Notes under the pieces: model-generated
Seen by the model: only the letters and a program-made list of their open reading frames with translations
The model's database searches: none
Told to the model about the DNA's origin: nothing
Source: Parahalioglobus pacificus
Lineage (GTDB): Bacteria; Pseudomonadota; Gammaproteobacteria; Pseudomonadales; Halieaceae
Length of the DNA stretch: 64,000 bases
Direction: 5' to 3'
Assembly (NCBI RefSeq): GCF_014652275.1
Contig: NZ_BMYM01000002.1
Coordinates: forward strand, 248,001-312,000
Part shown: positions 1-7,583 of the stretch, piece by piece
Position numbering within the stretch: the stretch's first letter is position 1
Layout of the letters: each line of letters begins with the position of its first letter
Translations under genes and position numbers: made by a program

Positions 1-789
1 GCGATGATTCGTATTCAGATTGATAGCTCAGCTGACGCTCTGACACTGATGCAGGCGAGACACGAGCGCGAGATCGCCCTGCACCAGCAGGGATTCCTGT
101 CTGAGGCCGCTGTGCAGAACGCCAAGGCACAGCTGTTTGCCGCCAACCGCGATCACCAGCAGCTGTTACGTGGAGAGCTACAGCAGCAAAACCTGCTCAA
201 TCAGCTGGAAACGCAGCATCTGTTGCTTCCACAGGAGTCCAGCAACAGCCAGGACGCGCTGCTTGCGCGCCTCAGCGAGCTGGCCCAGCAGGTCGCCCGA
301 CTACACGGACAGCGTGCTCAGGTAGTCACTGCACCCAGGGCAGGTATCGTGCATGATCTCCGTCGCACAGTGGGCCAGCGTGCACCCGGCGCCCAGGGAT
401 CACTGCTGACACTGCTACCCAGTGAGAGCAAACTCTGTATCGAGCTGCTACTGCCAGTCAGCGCCGCGGGCTTCGTGAAATCAGGACAAACCCTCCGGCT
501 GCGCTACGACGCCTTTCCCTACCAAAAGTTTGGCAGCTATCAAGGCACCGTGGAGCGCGTATCGGACACCGTGTCTTTACCCGCTGAACTGGCTAGCTCA
601 CCTATCGCCACGGCAGAACCCATGTACCGAGTGACCGCCCGTCTGGATTCAGCAGCGGTGCAAGCGTTTGGGCAACAGGTAGCCCTGAAGTCGGGCATGA
701 CACTCTCTGCCGACATCCGGCTGTCTCAGCGCAGCTTGCTTCAATGGCTACTAGAGCCGCTCTACAGCCTGCGGGGGCGCTACCTATGA
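1..789 (+). CDS. HlyD-family secretion adaptor (5' end outside window)
   Basis: This is the C-terminal part of a periplasmic adaptor (membrane fusion protein) that links an inner-membrane ABC exporter to an outer-membrane channel. The reading frame is open to the first base, so the N-terminal membrane anchor probably lies upstream. What remains shows a glutamine/leucine-rich helical hairpin (about residues 10-105), a lipoyl-like segment ('VTAPRAGIVHDL') and a beta-barrel region. Its stop overlaps the start of the next gene (ATGA at 786-789), so the two are translationally coupled. By analogy with CvaA/CvaB, the pair exports a double-glycine peptide. TolC at 7584 is a possible outer-membrane partner, which is inference only. 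Confidence 0.85.
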   Translation, partial: AMIRIQIDSSADALTLMQARHEREIALHQQGFLSEAAVQNAKAQLFAANRDHQQLLRGELQQQNLLNQLETQHLLLPQESSNSQDALLARLSELAQQVARLHGQRAQVVTAPRAGIVHDLRRTVGQRAPGAQGSLLTLLPSESKLCIELLLPVSAAGFVKSGQTLRLRYDAFPYQKFGSYQGTVERVSDTVSLPAELASSPIATAEPMYRVTARLDSAAVQAFGQQVALKSGMTLSADIRLSQRSLLQWLLEPLYSLRGRYL

Positions 790-2951
790 CTAGTGCTGTA
801 GCCGCCGAAGTCGACTTCCACTTTCCCGGCTGCGGCAAAAAGTGCACACCCTGCATACTGCAGAGCGAGGTGACGGAGTGCGGCTTGGCCTGTTTGGCTA
901 TGATTGCGAGCCACCATGGCCACCGCACTAACCTGTTGGCGCTGAGACAGCGCTTTTCTGTGTCATCCCGGGGTACCCGATTAAAGGACCTGATAGATAT
1001 GTCCGGCAAGCTGGGCTTTATTGCCCGCGGGGTACGTCTGGAACCTGAATCCCTGCAACAGCTGAACCTGCCCTGCGTTTTGCACTGGGATATGTCGCAT
1101 TTTGTGGTGCTCACACGTGTCGACGGCAGCCGATTTCACGTCAACGATCCAGCGGTGGGCGCTCGCAAGCTGACGCTCAGCGAAATGAGCGCGCACATGA
1201 CTGGCGTCGCGCTGGAGTTACAACCCGGCGCAGAGTTCAGAGCACAGGAGGACAAACCTACACTGCGGTTACACCAGCTGTGGCAGCGCATCGACGGTCT
1301 TGGTCAGAACCTGGCAATACTTTTTTGTTTGTCACTGATGCTGCAGGTATTCGCTGTGGCCTCGCCATTCTTTATGCAAACGGTGGTGGACGATGTTCTC
1401 ATGCGGGGTGATGCCGGCTTGCTGGCTGCGCTCGCAACTGGGTTCGGGCTTCTACTGCTGATCGAGTGTGGCGTGAGCGTATTGCGGCAGTGGGTGATAC
1501 TCAGTTTCTCCAGTCGCTTGGGCGTGCAGCTGGCTGCTAACGTGTTTCGACACCTCATTCGCTTGCCAGTGGCGTTTTTCCACAAGCGACACATGGGCGA
1601 CATCGTATCGCGCTTTGGTTCTTCTCAAGCCATCAACGACATGTTGAGCACTGGGCTTATCACCGGTGTTGTCGATGGATTAATGGCAACTGTCACACTG
1701 CTGGTGATGTTCGTCTACAGCCCACAACTGGCTTGGCTGGTCTTGGGTATCGTCATCATCTACACGCTGATTCGATGTTTACTCTATCCGGTGGAGCGAC
1801 GTCTAGCTGAGCAATGTTTGCTGACCAGTGCACAGACAGAATCCCACTTTATGGAGAGCGTACGCGCTATCCAAACCATCAAATTGTTCCAGCGGGAGAA
1901 CGACCGGCAATCCCAATGGCAGAACCTGTTGGTGACCAGCACTAATAGATCGATACATGCCAGCCAGATTGGAATCGTTCACGGTCTAATCAACTTACTA
2001 CTTTTCGGGGCTGGCAATATCGCAAGCATCTATCTCGCGGCACAGTCAGTGATGAGCGGCATTATGTCGCTGGGCATGATGTACGCCTTCATGAGCTATA
2101 AACAGCGATTCGTTCAGTCTGTAGACGGCTTCATCAGTCAGATATTTCAGTTACGTATGCTGGGTGTTCACCTCGAGCGACTGGCGGATATCGCGCTCAC
2201 ACCTATCGACAGTGAGAGCAATGGCGACGCTGTCGGCAGCACCGCAAAAGGCCCTTATGCCCAATCATCGGCGCCAGAGACGCCGCAACTTCAGCTCAGC
2301 AATTTGTGTTTCAGCTACGGAGGTGCAGATGCCGCTGTATTCGCGGACATCAATCTTCGAATAGACCGGGGCGAGCATGTCGCGATAACCGGGCCCAGTG
2401 GCTGCGGCAAAAGCACCCTGATGCTGTGTCTTATGGGCCTGCTATCACCGACCCAGGGAGCTGTTAGCTTCAACGGGCACCCCTTGTCGAGATCACCAGA
2501 CTATCGTCAGAGAATTGCTGCGGTACTTCAGGACGACCAATTGCTCAGTGGATCCATTGCCGAGAACATCGCCTGCTTTGCGCCCGATATCGACATGCAG
2601 CGGGTCGTTCAATGCGCCGCTATTGCCTGCCTTCACGACAGCATTCTGACACTGCCTATGCAATACAACTCATTGGTTGGGGAAATGGGCTCCAGCCTCA
2701 GCGGCGGGCAGAAACAACGATTGCTGATCGCAAGGGCGCTCTATCGCCAGCCCGACATCCTCTTTCTGGACGAGGCCACCAGTCAACTGGATGTAGCGAC
2801 CGAACAACGAATTGCAGCCCATATCAGCCAGCTCAGCATTACCCGCGTGGTTGTTGCTCACCGTGAAGCAACGATACGAAGCGCTGATCGCATTATCGAA
2901 TTCGGCGCAGGTGACGCACAGGTGCCGTCCGTTATCACACAGGAAGTGTGA
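786..2951 (+). CDS. C39-peptidase ABC exporter for double-glycine peptides (CvaB-like)
   Basis: This 721-aa transporter cuts the leader off a bacteriocin precursor and exports the core peptide. The N-terminal C39 peptidase has the catalytic Cys32 in 'SEVTECGLACLA', His105 in 'SHFVVL' and an Asp in 'VNDPAVG'. A six-helix transmembrane region follows. The ATPase domain has Walker A 'GPSGCGKST', signature 'SLSGGQKQR' and Walker B 'ILFLDEATSQLD'. I chose the ATG at 786 because it overlaps the adaptor stop by four bases; an upstream in-frame ATG at 744 would overlap the adaptor by 46 bases. The precursor gene follows 43 bases downstream on the same strand, which supports a bacteriocin substrate. 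Confidence 0.93.
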   Translation: MTSAVAAEVDFHFPGCGKKCTPCILQSEVTECGLACLAMIASHHGHRTNLLALRQRFSVSSRGTRLKDLIDMSGKLGFIARGVRLEPESLQQLNLPCVLHWDMSHFVVLTRVDGSRFHVNDPAVGARKLTLSEMSAHMTGVALELQPGAEFRAQEDKPTLRLHQLWQRIDGLGQNLAILFCLSLMLQVFAVASPFFMQTVVDDVLMRGDAGLLAALATGFGLLLLIECGVSVLRQWVILSFSSRLGVQLAANVFRHLIRLPVAFFHKRHMGDIVSRFGSSQAINDMLSTGLITGVVDGLMATVTLLVMFVYSPQLAWLVLGIVIIYTLIRCLLYPVERRLAEQCLLTSAQTESHFMESVRAIQTIKLFQRENDRQSQWQNLLVTSTNRSIHASQIGIVHGLINLLLFGAGNIASIYLAAQSVMSGIMSLGMMYAFMSYKQRFVQSVDGFISQIFQLRMLGVHLERLADIALTPIDSESNGDAVGSTAKGPYAQSSAPETPQLQLSNLCFSYGGADAAVFADINLRIDRGEHVAITGPSGCGKSTLMLCLMGLLSPTQGAVSFNGHPLSRSPDYRQRIAAVLQDDQLLSGSIAENIACFAPDIDMQRVVQCAAIACLHDSILTLPMQYNSLVGEMGSSLSGGQKQRLLIARALYRQPDILFLDEATSQLDVATEQRIAAHISQLSITRVVVAHREATIRSADRIIEFGAGDAQVPSVITQEV

Positions 2952-2994
2952 TATCGACCTATCTCAGGTCAGCAATTACAAAAGGAAATGAGTG

Positions 2995-3234
2995 ATGAAA
3001 AAAACAAATAGTGAAAAGGTAAACCCAGGCATCAGAAAATTATCTCAACATGAAATTGCGGTCGCATCAGGTGGAATCACCGAGCCGGGTGGATTATCCG
3101 GGCCGAGAAACTTCGCAGTAGCATCGCGGTTCGCAGGCTCTCTGGGGCTGTTATACGGGTCTTATGAAGTTGGTTACACGATTGGTACCAAGATCTACGA
3201 GGCATATGTAGAACGGGTCTACAATACTCCATAA
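2995..3234 (+). CDS. Class II bacteriocin/microcin precursor with double-glycine leader
   Basis: The encoded peptide is 79 aa. Residues 1-27 form a leader ending in 'KLSQHEIAVASGG', which matches the LSxxELxxIxGG leader recognised by C39 peptidases (L-12, S-11, E-8, I-7, G-2, G-1). The predicted core of 52 aa is rich in Gly, Ala and Tyr, with small-residue helix motifs ('GSLGLLYG', 'GYTIG') and no cysteine, so it would be unmodified and membrane-active if it is a bacteriocin. A GTG lies at 2992, but the ATG at 2995 sits 8 bases after AGGA and is preferred. It follows its matching exporter directly. The target spectrum cannot be read from sequence, and a signalling peptide is an alternative. 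Confidence 0.82.
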   Translation: MKKTNSEKVNPGIRKLSQHEIAVASGGITEPGGLSGPRNFAVASRFAGSLGLLYGSYEVGYTIGTKIYEAYVERVYNTP

Positions 3235-3241
3235 TGCTTAC

Positions 3242-3271
3242 GCTCTCCGGTAGAGCGATCTACCGGGGAGC
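3242..3271 (+). terminator. Strong hairpin after the bacteriocin gene
   Basis: A 13-bp stem (3242-3254 with 3259-3271, one G-T wobble) closes a GCGA tetraloop just downstream of the precursor stop. No T-run follows, so it is not a classical Rho-independent terminator. It may stabilise the 3' end of the precursor mRNA or partly limit read-through to the next gene; both are inference. Confidence 0.5.
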
Positions 3272-3301
3272 CTAATGCGAGTTTGAGTAATCAGGTGCTT
3301 G

Positions 3302-3871
3302 ATGCGAACGTTCGAACGAGTATCAATTTGCCATATAACTAACACCCAAGCTTCTCGAGCCTACCTAGGATTCCTGTGGCTTCCGATTTTGATATGGCTG
3401 TTAGCAACCTGTCTTGCAATAGGGGTATCTGCTCCGCTGTCTATTGTGAACACTGACAATGCGTTTATATTTTGCGTTGCGTTGATTACTGTTTATCTAG
3501 TCCATGAAGCGATTCACTACTTGGCATTCCTATCATCGAAAGTTGATAGGAAATGCATCTCGATAAAGTTGAATCCAAAAAACCTTTCTATAGATATGAG
3601 CTGCGCTAGGAACATACCCATCTCAACCTGGAGATACGTGCTAGCGCTTCCATGTTTACTGTTAACGCCAGTTCTTATCTTAGCTACCACGCAGAGTTCC
3701 TCACCAGCATTCTTCGGGCTGATCACCGCACTCGCTGTTTCCGGCTGTGCCTATGACTTGGCACTACTACTGGCGTTAAAAGGTGTTCCGCGTGATCTGC
3801 TAGTGGCACCGCGACTTCAGATAGAGGGTAAGAACCTTCTCCTTGTGCGACATCCAATGCCGAATAGTTGA
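3302..3871 (+). CDS. Membrane zincin, DUF3267-like (HExxH); possible immunity protein
   Basis: This 189-aa protein has about four hydrophobic segments. The second carries 'VHEAIH' (His68, Glu69, His72), a zinc-protease HExxH motif. A later helix holds 'SGCAYDLALLL', whose Asp152 could be the third metal ligand. This arrangement fits the DUF3267/M50-like membrane zincins. It lies 67 bases after the bacteriocin precursor on the same strand. Membrane proteases of another class (CPBP/Abi) are known bacteriocin immunity factors, so an immunity role is plausible but inferred. Base composition is clearly more AT-rich than the housekeeping genes. ATG 3302 is taken as start; the TTG at 3299 is less likely. 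Confidence 0.6.
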   Translation: MRTFERVSICHITNTQASRAYLGFLWLPILIWLLATCLAIGVSAPLSIVNTDNAFIFCVALITVYLVHEAIHYLAFLSSKVDRKCISIKLNPKNLSIDMSCARNIPISTWRYVLALPCLLLTPVLILATTQSSSPAFFGLITALAVSGCAYDLALLLALKGVPRDLLVAPRLQIEGKNLLLVRHPMPNS

Positions 3872-3915
3872 AGCCCTGTTATCTACTAAACTAAGTTCAA
3901 AGCGAGGGAAAAATG

Positions 3916-4080
3916 ATGAAGCTCAAGCCATCCACCATTGGCTGGATCATGACCGTGGTGATCGCACTTTTGGGTGTGATTATCGGAGCGCCCATAGAGG
4001 CGGTGCTGGTGTTGATCGCAATAGGCACAACAATCGAGTTCTTGTTCCTGCGCGAGAGGGAAAGTAACGAGCCAGAGTGA
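3916..4080 (+). CDS. Small two-helix membrane protein of the bacteriocin island
   Basis: This short reading frame encodes 54 aa (55 if the adjacent ATG at 3913 is used). A GAGGG ribosome site lies 7 bases before the ATG at 3916. The product has two hydrophobic stretches, 'GWIMTVVIALLGVIIGA' and 'AVLVLIAIGTTIEFLFL', then a charged tail 'RERESNEPE', so it is probably a small inner-membrane protein. I recognise no family. Its position after the precursor and the zincin makes it a second candidate immunity protein. A 74-aa frame overlapping it (3843-4067) lacks these properties and is taken as spurious. Confidence 0.6.
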   Translation: MKLKPSTIGWIMTVVIALLGVIIGAPIEAVLVLIAIGTTIEFLFLRERESNEPE

Positions 4081-4116
4081 CGCGCGCGTTATAACGCCCC
4101 ACAGACCGAGAGCTAG

Positions 4117-6006
4117 CTACACAGCCACGTCTGCCAAGTCGCCTTTCTTCTCCAACCAGGACTTACGATCAGCAGAGCGCTTCTTGGCCAACAGCATATC
4201 CAGCATGTTGTTGGTGCCATCACCCGCGTCCAACACCAGACGCACCAGGCGTCGCGTGTCCGGGTCCATGGTGGTTTCACGCAGCTGCAAGGGATTCATC
4301 TCACCAAGCCCCTTGAAACGCTGCACATTCACCTTGCCGCGCAACTTCTCGGCTTCTATGCGATCGAGCACGCCCTGTTTCTCGGCTTCATCCAGCGCGT
4401 AGAAAACTTCCTTGCCAACATCAATGCGATACAGCGGTGGCATGGCTACATACACATGCCCGGCTGCGACCAGCGGCCGGAAGTGACGAACAAACAACGC
4501 ACAGATCAAGGTGGCGATGTGCAGACCGTCTGAGTCGGCGTCTGCCAGAATGCAGATCTTGTGGTAGCGCAGACCACTGAGGTCATCACTGGCAGGATCA
4601 ATACCCAGGGCAACAGAAATGTTATGCACTTCCTGAGATGCCAAAATTTCCTGTGAGTCTACCTCCCAGGTATTCAGGATCTTGCCGCGCAGCGGCAAGA
4701 TCGCCTGGAACTCGCGGTCACGGGCCTGCTTGGCCGAGCCACCCGCCGAATCGCCCTCCACCAGAAACAGCTCACCGCGTGAGGGATCTTCTCCGGAGCA
4801 GTCTGCGAGCTTGCCCGGCAAAGCGGGGCCCGCAGAGACTTTCTTGCGCGTAACCTTCTTGGCAGAGCGCATACGACTCTGGGCATTACTGATACACAGT
4901 TCAGCGAGCCGCTCGGCATCAGAGGTGTGTTGATTCAACCAAAGACTGAAAGCATCTTTGGCAACGCCCGAGACAAACGCGGCCGCCTCACGGGATGACA
5001 GTCTCTCCTTGGTCTGCCCAGAGAACTGGGGATCTTCAAGCTTGGAAGACAGCACGTAACAGCAGCGGTCCCAAATATCATCGGGGGCCAGCTTGACGCC
5101 TCGAGGCAGCAGGCTACGCAGCTCACAAAACTCCCGCATCGCGTCCAACAGGCCGGTGCGAAGACCATTAACGTGGGTACCACCCTGCGCAGTCGGAATC
5201 AGGTTGACGTAGGATTCGGTGATCAGCTCACCGCCCTCAGGCAACCACTGCACCGCCCAGTCCACGGCTTCAGTCGTGCCCTGAAAGCTGCCCACAAAGG
5301 GTTCCTCAGGGATGCTGGTGTAGTCCGAGGTGCCATCGGCCAGATAGTCCGTCAGCCCGTCTTCGTAGTACCACTCTTCGGTTTCGCCTTTCTTCTCGTC
5401 CTTGAAGCGCACCCTAAGGCCGGGGCAAAGCACCGCCTTGGCACGCAGCACATGCTGCAACCGAGACACCGAGAAATTCATCGAGTCAAAGTACTGGGCA
5501 TCCGGGTGAAACAGCACCTCGGTGCCGGTGTTGCGTTTACCGCAGCTATCAATGACCTTGAGATCCGATGTCTTTTCACCGCCGGCGAACTCAATCTGGT
5601 GCACATTGCCGTCGCGGCGAATGGTGACCGTTAGCGCCGAAGACAGGGCATTCACCACCGACACGCCCACCCCGTGCAATCCACCACTGAACTGGTAGTT
5701 CTTGGAAGAGAACTTACCGCCGGCATGCAGGGTCGACAGAATCACCTCAACCCCGGGCTTGCCCTGCTCCGGATGCAGGTCAACCGGCATTCCCCGGCCG
5801 TTGTCCGACACCGCAATGGAGCCGTTTTTGTACAAGGTCACATCAATACGATCGGCATGGCCTGCGAGGGCCTCGTCGACGCTGTTATCAATGACTTCCT
5901 GGGCGAGGTGGTTGGGGCGCGTGGTATCGGTGTACATACCCGGGCGCTTGCGAACGGGCTCTAGCCCGGTGAGGACTTCGATGTCCTCGGCGTTGTAATT
6001 GCTCAT
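4117..6006 (-). CDS. parE: DNA topoisomerase IV subunit B
   Basis: ParE (629 aa, normal length) is the ATPase subunit of topoisomerase IV, which separates daughter chromosomes. The GHKL ATPase domain shows 'VIDNSVDEALAG', 'DNGRGMP' and 'GGLHGVGVSVVNALS'. The TOPRIM domain shows 'LFLVEGDSAGGSAKQARDR' followed by 'ILPLRGKILN' and an acidic 'DADSDG'. The length and the N-terminus ('EVLTGLEPVRKRPGMYTDTT') favour ParE over GyrB, which is longer. It lies downstream of cpdA on the same strand, an arrangement also known in enterics (tolC/yqiB/cpdA/parE region). Confidence 0.96.
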   Translation of the reverse strand: MSNYNAEDIEVLTGLEPVRKRPGMYTDTTRPNHLAQEVIDNSVDEALAGHADRIDVTLYKNGSIAVSDNGRGMPVDLHPEQGKPGVEVILSTLHAGGKFSSKNYQFSGGLHGVGVSVVNALSSALTVTIRRDGNVHQIEFAGGEKTSDLKVIDSCGKRNTGTEVLFHPDAQYFDSMNFSVSRLQHVLRAKAVLCPGLRVRFKDEKKGETEEWYYEDGLTDYLADGTSDYTSIPEEPFVGSFQGTTEAVDWAVQWLPEGGELITESYVNLIPTAQGGTHVNGLRTGLLDAMREFCELRSLLPRGVKLAPDDIWDRCCYVLSSKLEDPQFSGQTKERLSSREAAAFVSGVAKDAFSLWLNQHTSDAERLAELCISNAQSRMRSAKKVTRKKVSAGPALPGKLADCSGEDPSRGELFLVEGDSAGGSAKQARDREFQAILPLRGKILNTWEVDSQEILASQEVHNISVALGIDPASDDLSGLRYHKICILADADSDGLHIATLICALFVRHFRPLVAAGHVYVAMPPLYRIDVGKEVFYALDEAEKQGVLDRIEAEKLRGKVNVQRFKGLGEMNPLQLRETTMDPDTRRLVRLVLDAGDGTNNMLDMLLAKKRSADRKSWLEKKGDLADVAV

Positions 6007-6080
6007 TCGAAGGGAAGCTTCTGGAACCGCTTTAAGATCGCTCTAGTGTAACGCAGCATCGAGCGCAGGTAAGGCTTGAG

Positions 6081-6908
6081 TTAAAGATATCCGCCCATCT
6101 CGGTATCGGCGATGAAGTTGCCCTCGGGGAGACGCGAAACACCGGTCTCAATGCGCCCATCCGGGTGCAGATCCAGCCAGCGATAGCCCGGTGGAATGAC
6201 GTCGGCGCGGAAGTCCACCTGATCGGGGGCGAACTGCACACAGGTCGAGGGTGAGGCCATCAGTTCTACGCCATTGCGTTCGCGCTGGATGTGCTGATGC
6301 ACATGCCCCCAGAGAACACCGCGCACGGAATCGTGGGTATCCAGAAAGGCAAACAACGTGTCGGCATCCGCCACCATCTGCTCATCCAGCCAGGCACAGC
6401 CCACCGGCACGGGCTGATGGTGTAGGCAAACCAGCACATACTGCCCCGCCTCACGCGCTGCATCCAGCAAACTACTCAGTTGCGCCAACTGCTCTGGGCC
6501 CAACTCACCGCCCACCTCTCCGGGAATCTGTGAATCGAGCATGATGACTTGCCAGTGCGGGGCACTCACAGCCGCAGGCAAGGCGTCGGGGCCAGCAACC
6601 GCAAGCATGGCCTCTCGATTATCGTGGTTACCGGGTAGCCAGTATTGGGTTGGGCAGAGCGTATCGAAAGCGGTTTGCAGACGCTGGTAGGCCGACTGGG
6701 CACCCTGGTCTGAAAGGTCACCCGTGGCCAGAATGGCATCCACATGGGGGCGCTCGCTACGCACCAGGTCAATCACGGCATTCAGGGAAGCATCGGTATC
6801 CACCCCCAGCAGCGTGCCGCCGGCCTTGGCGCATAAATGGGTGTCTGTCAGCTGCACCAGGCGAACGACATCCCCCGCTGGCTGCAATTGCACACGCACC
6901 GACCCCAT
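6081..6908 (-). CDS. cpdA: 3',5'-cyclic-AMP phosphodiesterase
   Basis: A 275-aa calcineurin-like metallophosphoesterase that hydrolyses cAMP to AMP in the cytoplasm. The metal-ligand motifs appear in order: 'LTDTHL', 'ATGDLSDQG', 'LPGNHDN', 'LHHQPVP' and 'WGHVHQH'. An AAGGAGGC ribosome site lies 9 bases before the ATG at 6908. It sits between the DUF1249 gene and parE, as cpdA does in Escherichia coli, although the esterase gene yqiA found there is absent here. Confidence 0.9.
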   Translation of the reverse strand: MGSVRVQLQPAGDVVRLVQLTDTHLCAKAGGTLLGVDTDASLNAVIDLVRSERPHVDAILATGDLSDQGAQSAYQRLQTAFDTLCPTQYWLPGNHDNREAMLAVAGPDALPAAVSAPHWQVIMLDSQIPGEVGGELGPEQLAQLSSLLDAAREAGQYVLVCLHHQPVPVGCAWLDEQMVADADTLFAFLDTHDSVRGVLWGHVHQHIQRERNGVELMASPSTCVQFAPDQVDFRADVIPPGYRWLDLHPDGRIETGVSRLPEGNFIADTEMGGYL

Positions 6909-6936
6909 ACCCCGTTAGCCTCCTTGCCAGTATTAC

Positions 6937-7383
6937 TCAGTCGCCAGCGGTGGGTAGCTGTACGTCTGAGTGCCCGTTTTCCAAACAGTGTGAAAACCAT
7001 TCAGCAAGAAAATGGTTCTGCTGGTGTTTCTCGTCTTGTTGATGCATCTGATCGTTGGGGTAGGCGTAGCGCCCCTCAACGCGGCGGTGGGACTGAAACG
7101 TTCCCACCTCTAACATGCCGGCATCATGATAGGCGCGGAGCTCGACCTTCAGGGAACCCAGCCACTGTTCGTCCTGACGCGCCTGGAACAATCGGAATAT
7201 CGTCGTGTAGCGGCTGCGTTCCAGCACCTCAATGCGCACCCTGGCTTCGCCTAGGCGGAATTCGCAGAGATTGCGGGTCTGATAATCGGGGAACAGACGG
7301 AGTAAGCGCGCGTAATTCGCCTCACACACCGCATGCAGCGATGCCAGGTCAAGGCGATAGGCTTTTTTGGCAGCCCGTTGCAC
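6937..7383 (-). CDS. DUF1249 family protein (YqiB-like)
   Basis: A 148-aa soluble protein of the DUF1249/YqiB family, whose function is not known. It starts with GTG at 7383 after an AGGAGGAG ribosome site. It precedes cpdA on the same strand by 28 bases and is divergent from tolC, matching the tolC-yqiB-cpdA neighbourhood in other gammaproteobacteria. The nudF gene usually found between tolC and yqiB is missing. I see no catalytic motif. Confidence 0.8.
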   Translation of the reverse strand: MQRAAKKAYRLDLASLHAVCEANYARLLRLFPDYQTRNLCEFRLGEARVRIEVLERSRYTTIFRLFQARQDEQWLGSLKVELRAYHDAGMLEVGTFQSHRRVEGRYAYPNDQMHQQDEKHQQNHFLAEWFSHCLENGHSDVQLPTAGD

Positions 7384-7460
7384 TGTTTACCGCTCCTCCT
7401 GCAGTTTGCGATGAACGCACATAATGCATCGACGAACGCCCACATGCCCCGTGGACGATA

Positions 7461-7479
7461 CTTGAGTGTAGCACTTAAG
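7461..7479. promoter_or_regulatory. Inverted repeat between DUF1249 gene and tolC
   Basis: CTTGAGTG and CACTTAAG (8-3-8, one mismatch) form an imperfect palindrome in the roughly 200-base divergent intergenic region. Its size suits a dimeric repressor site controlling tolC, the DUF1249-cpdA-parE unit, or both. No regulator can be named. Confidence 0.35.
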
Positions 7480-7583
7480 ATGGCACAAACAGCGGGCAAA
7501 TTGCACCTTAATCAGCCGCTGCGCCAAACTCCACGGGCTGCTAAACTCCGCAGCTGCAGCCCGATCCATCAAGGGGATATCAA

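Noticed and set aside
3843-4067. 74-aa frame overlapping the end of the zincin gene
   Set aside because: It starts within the zincin gene without a ribosome site and has a His/Arg-rich out-of-frame composition; the 54-aa membrane protein in another frame explains the region better.
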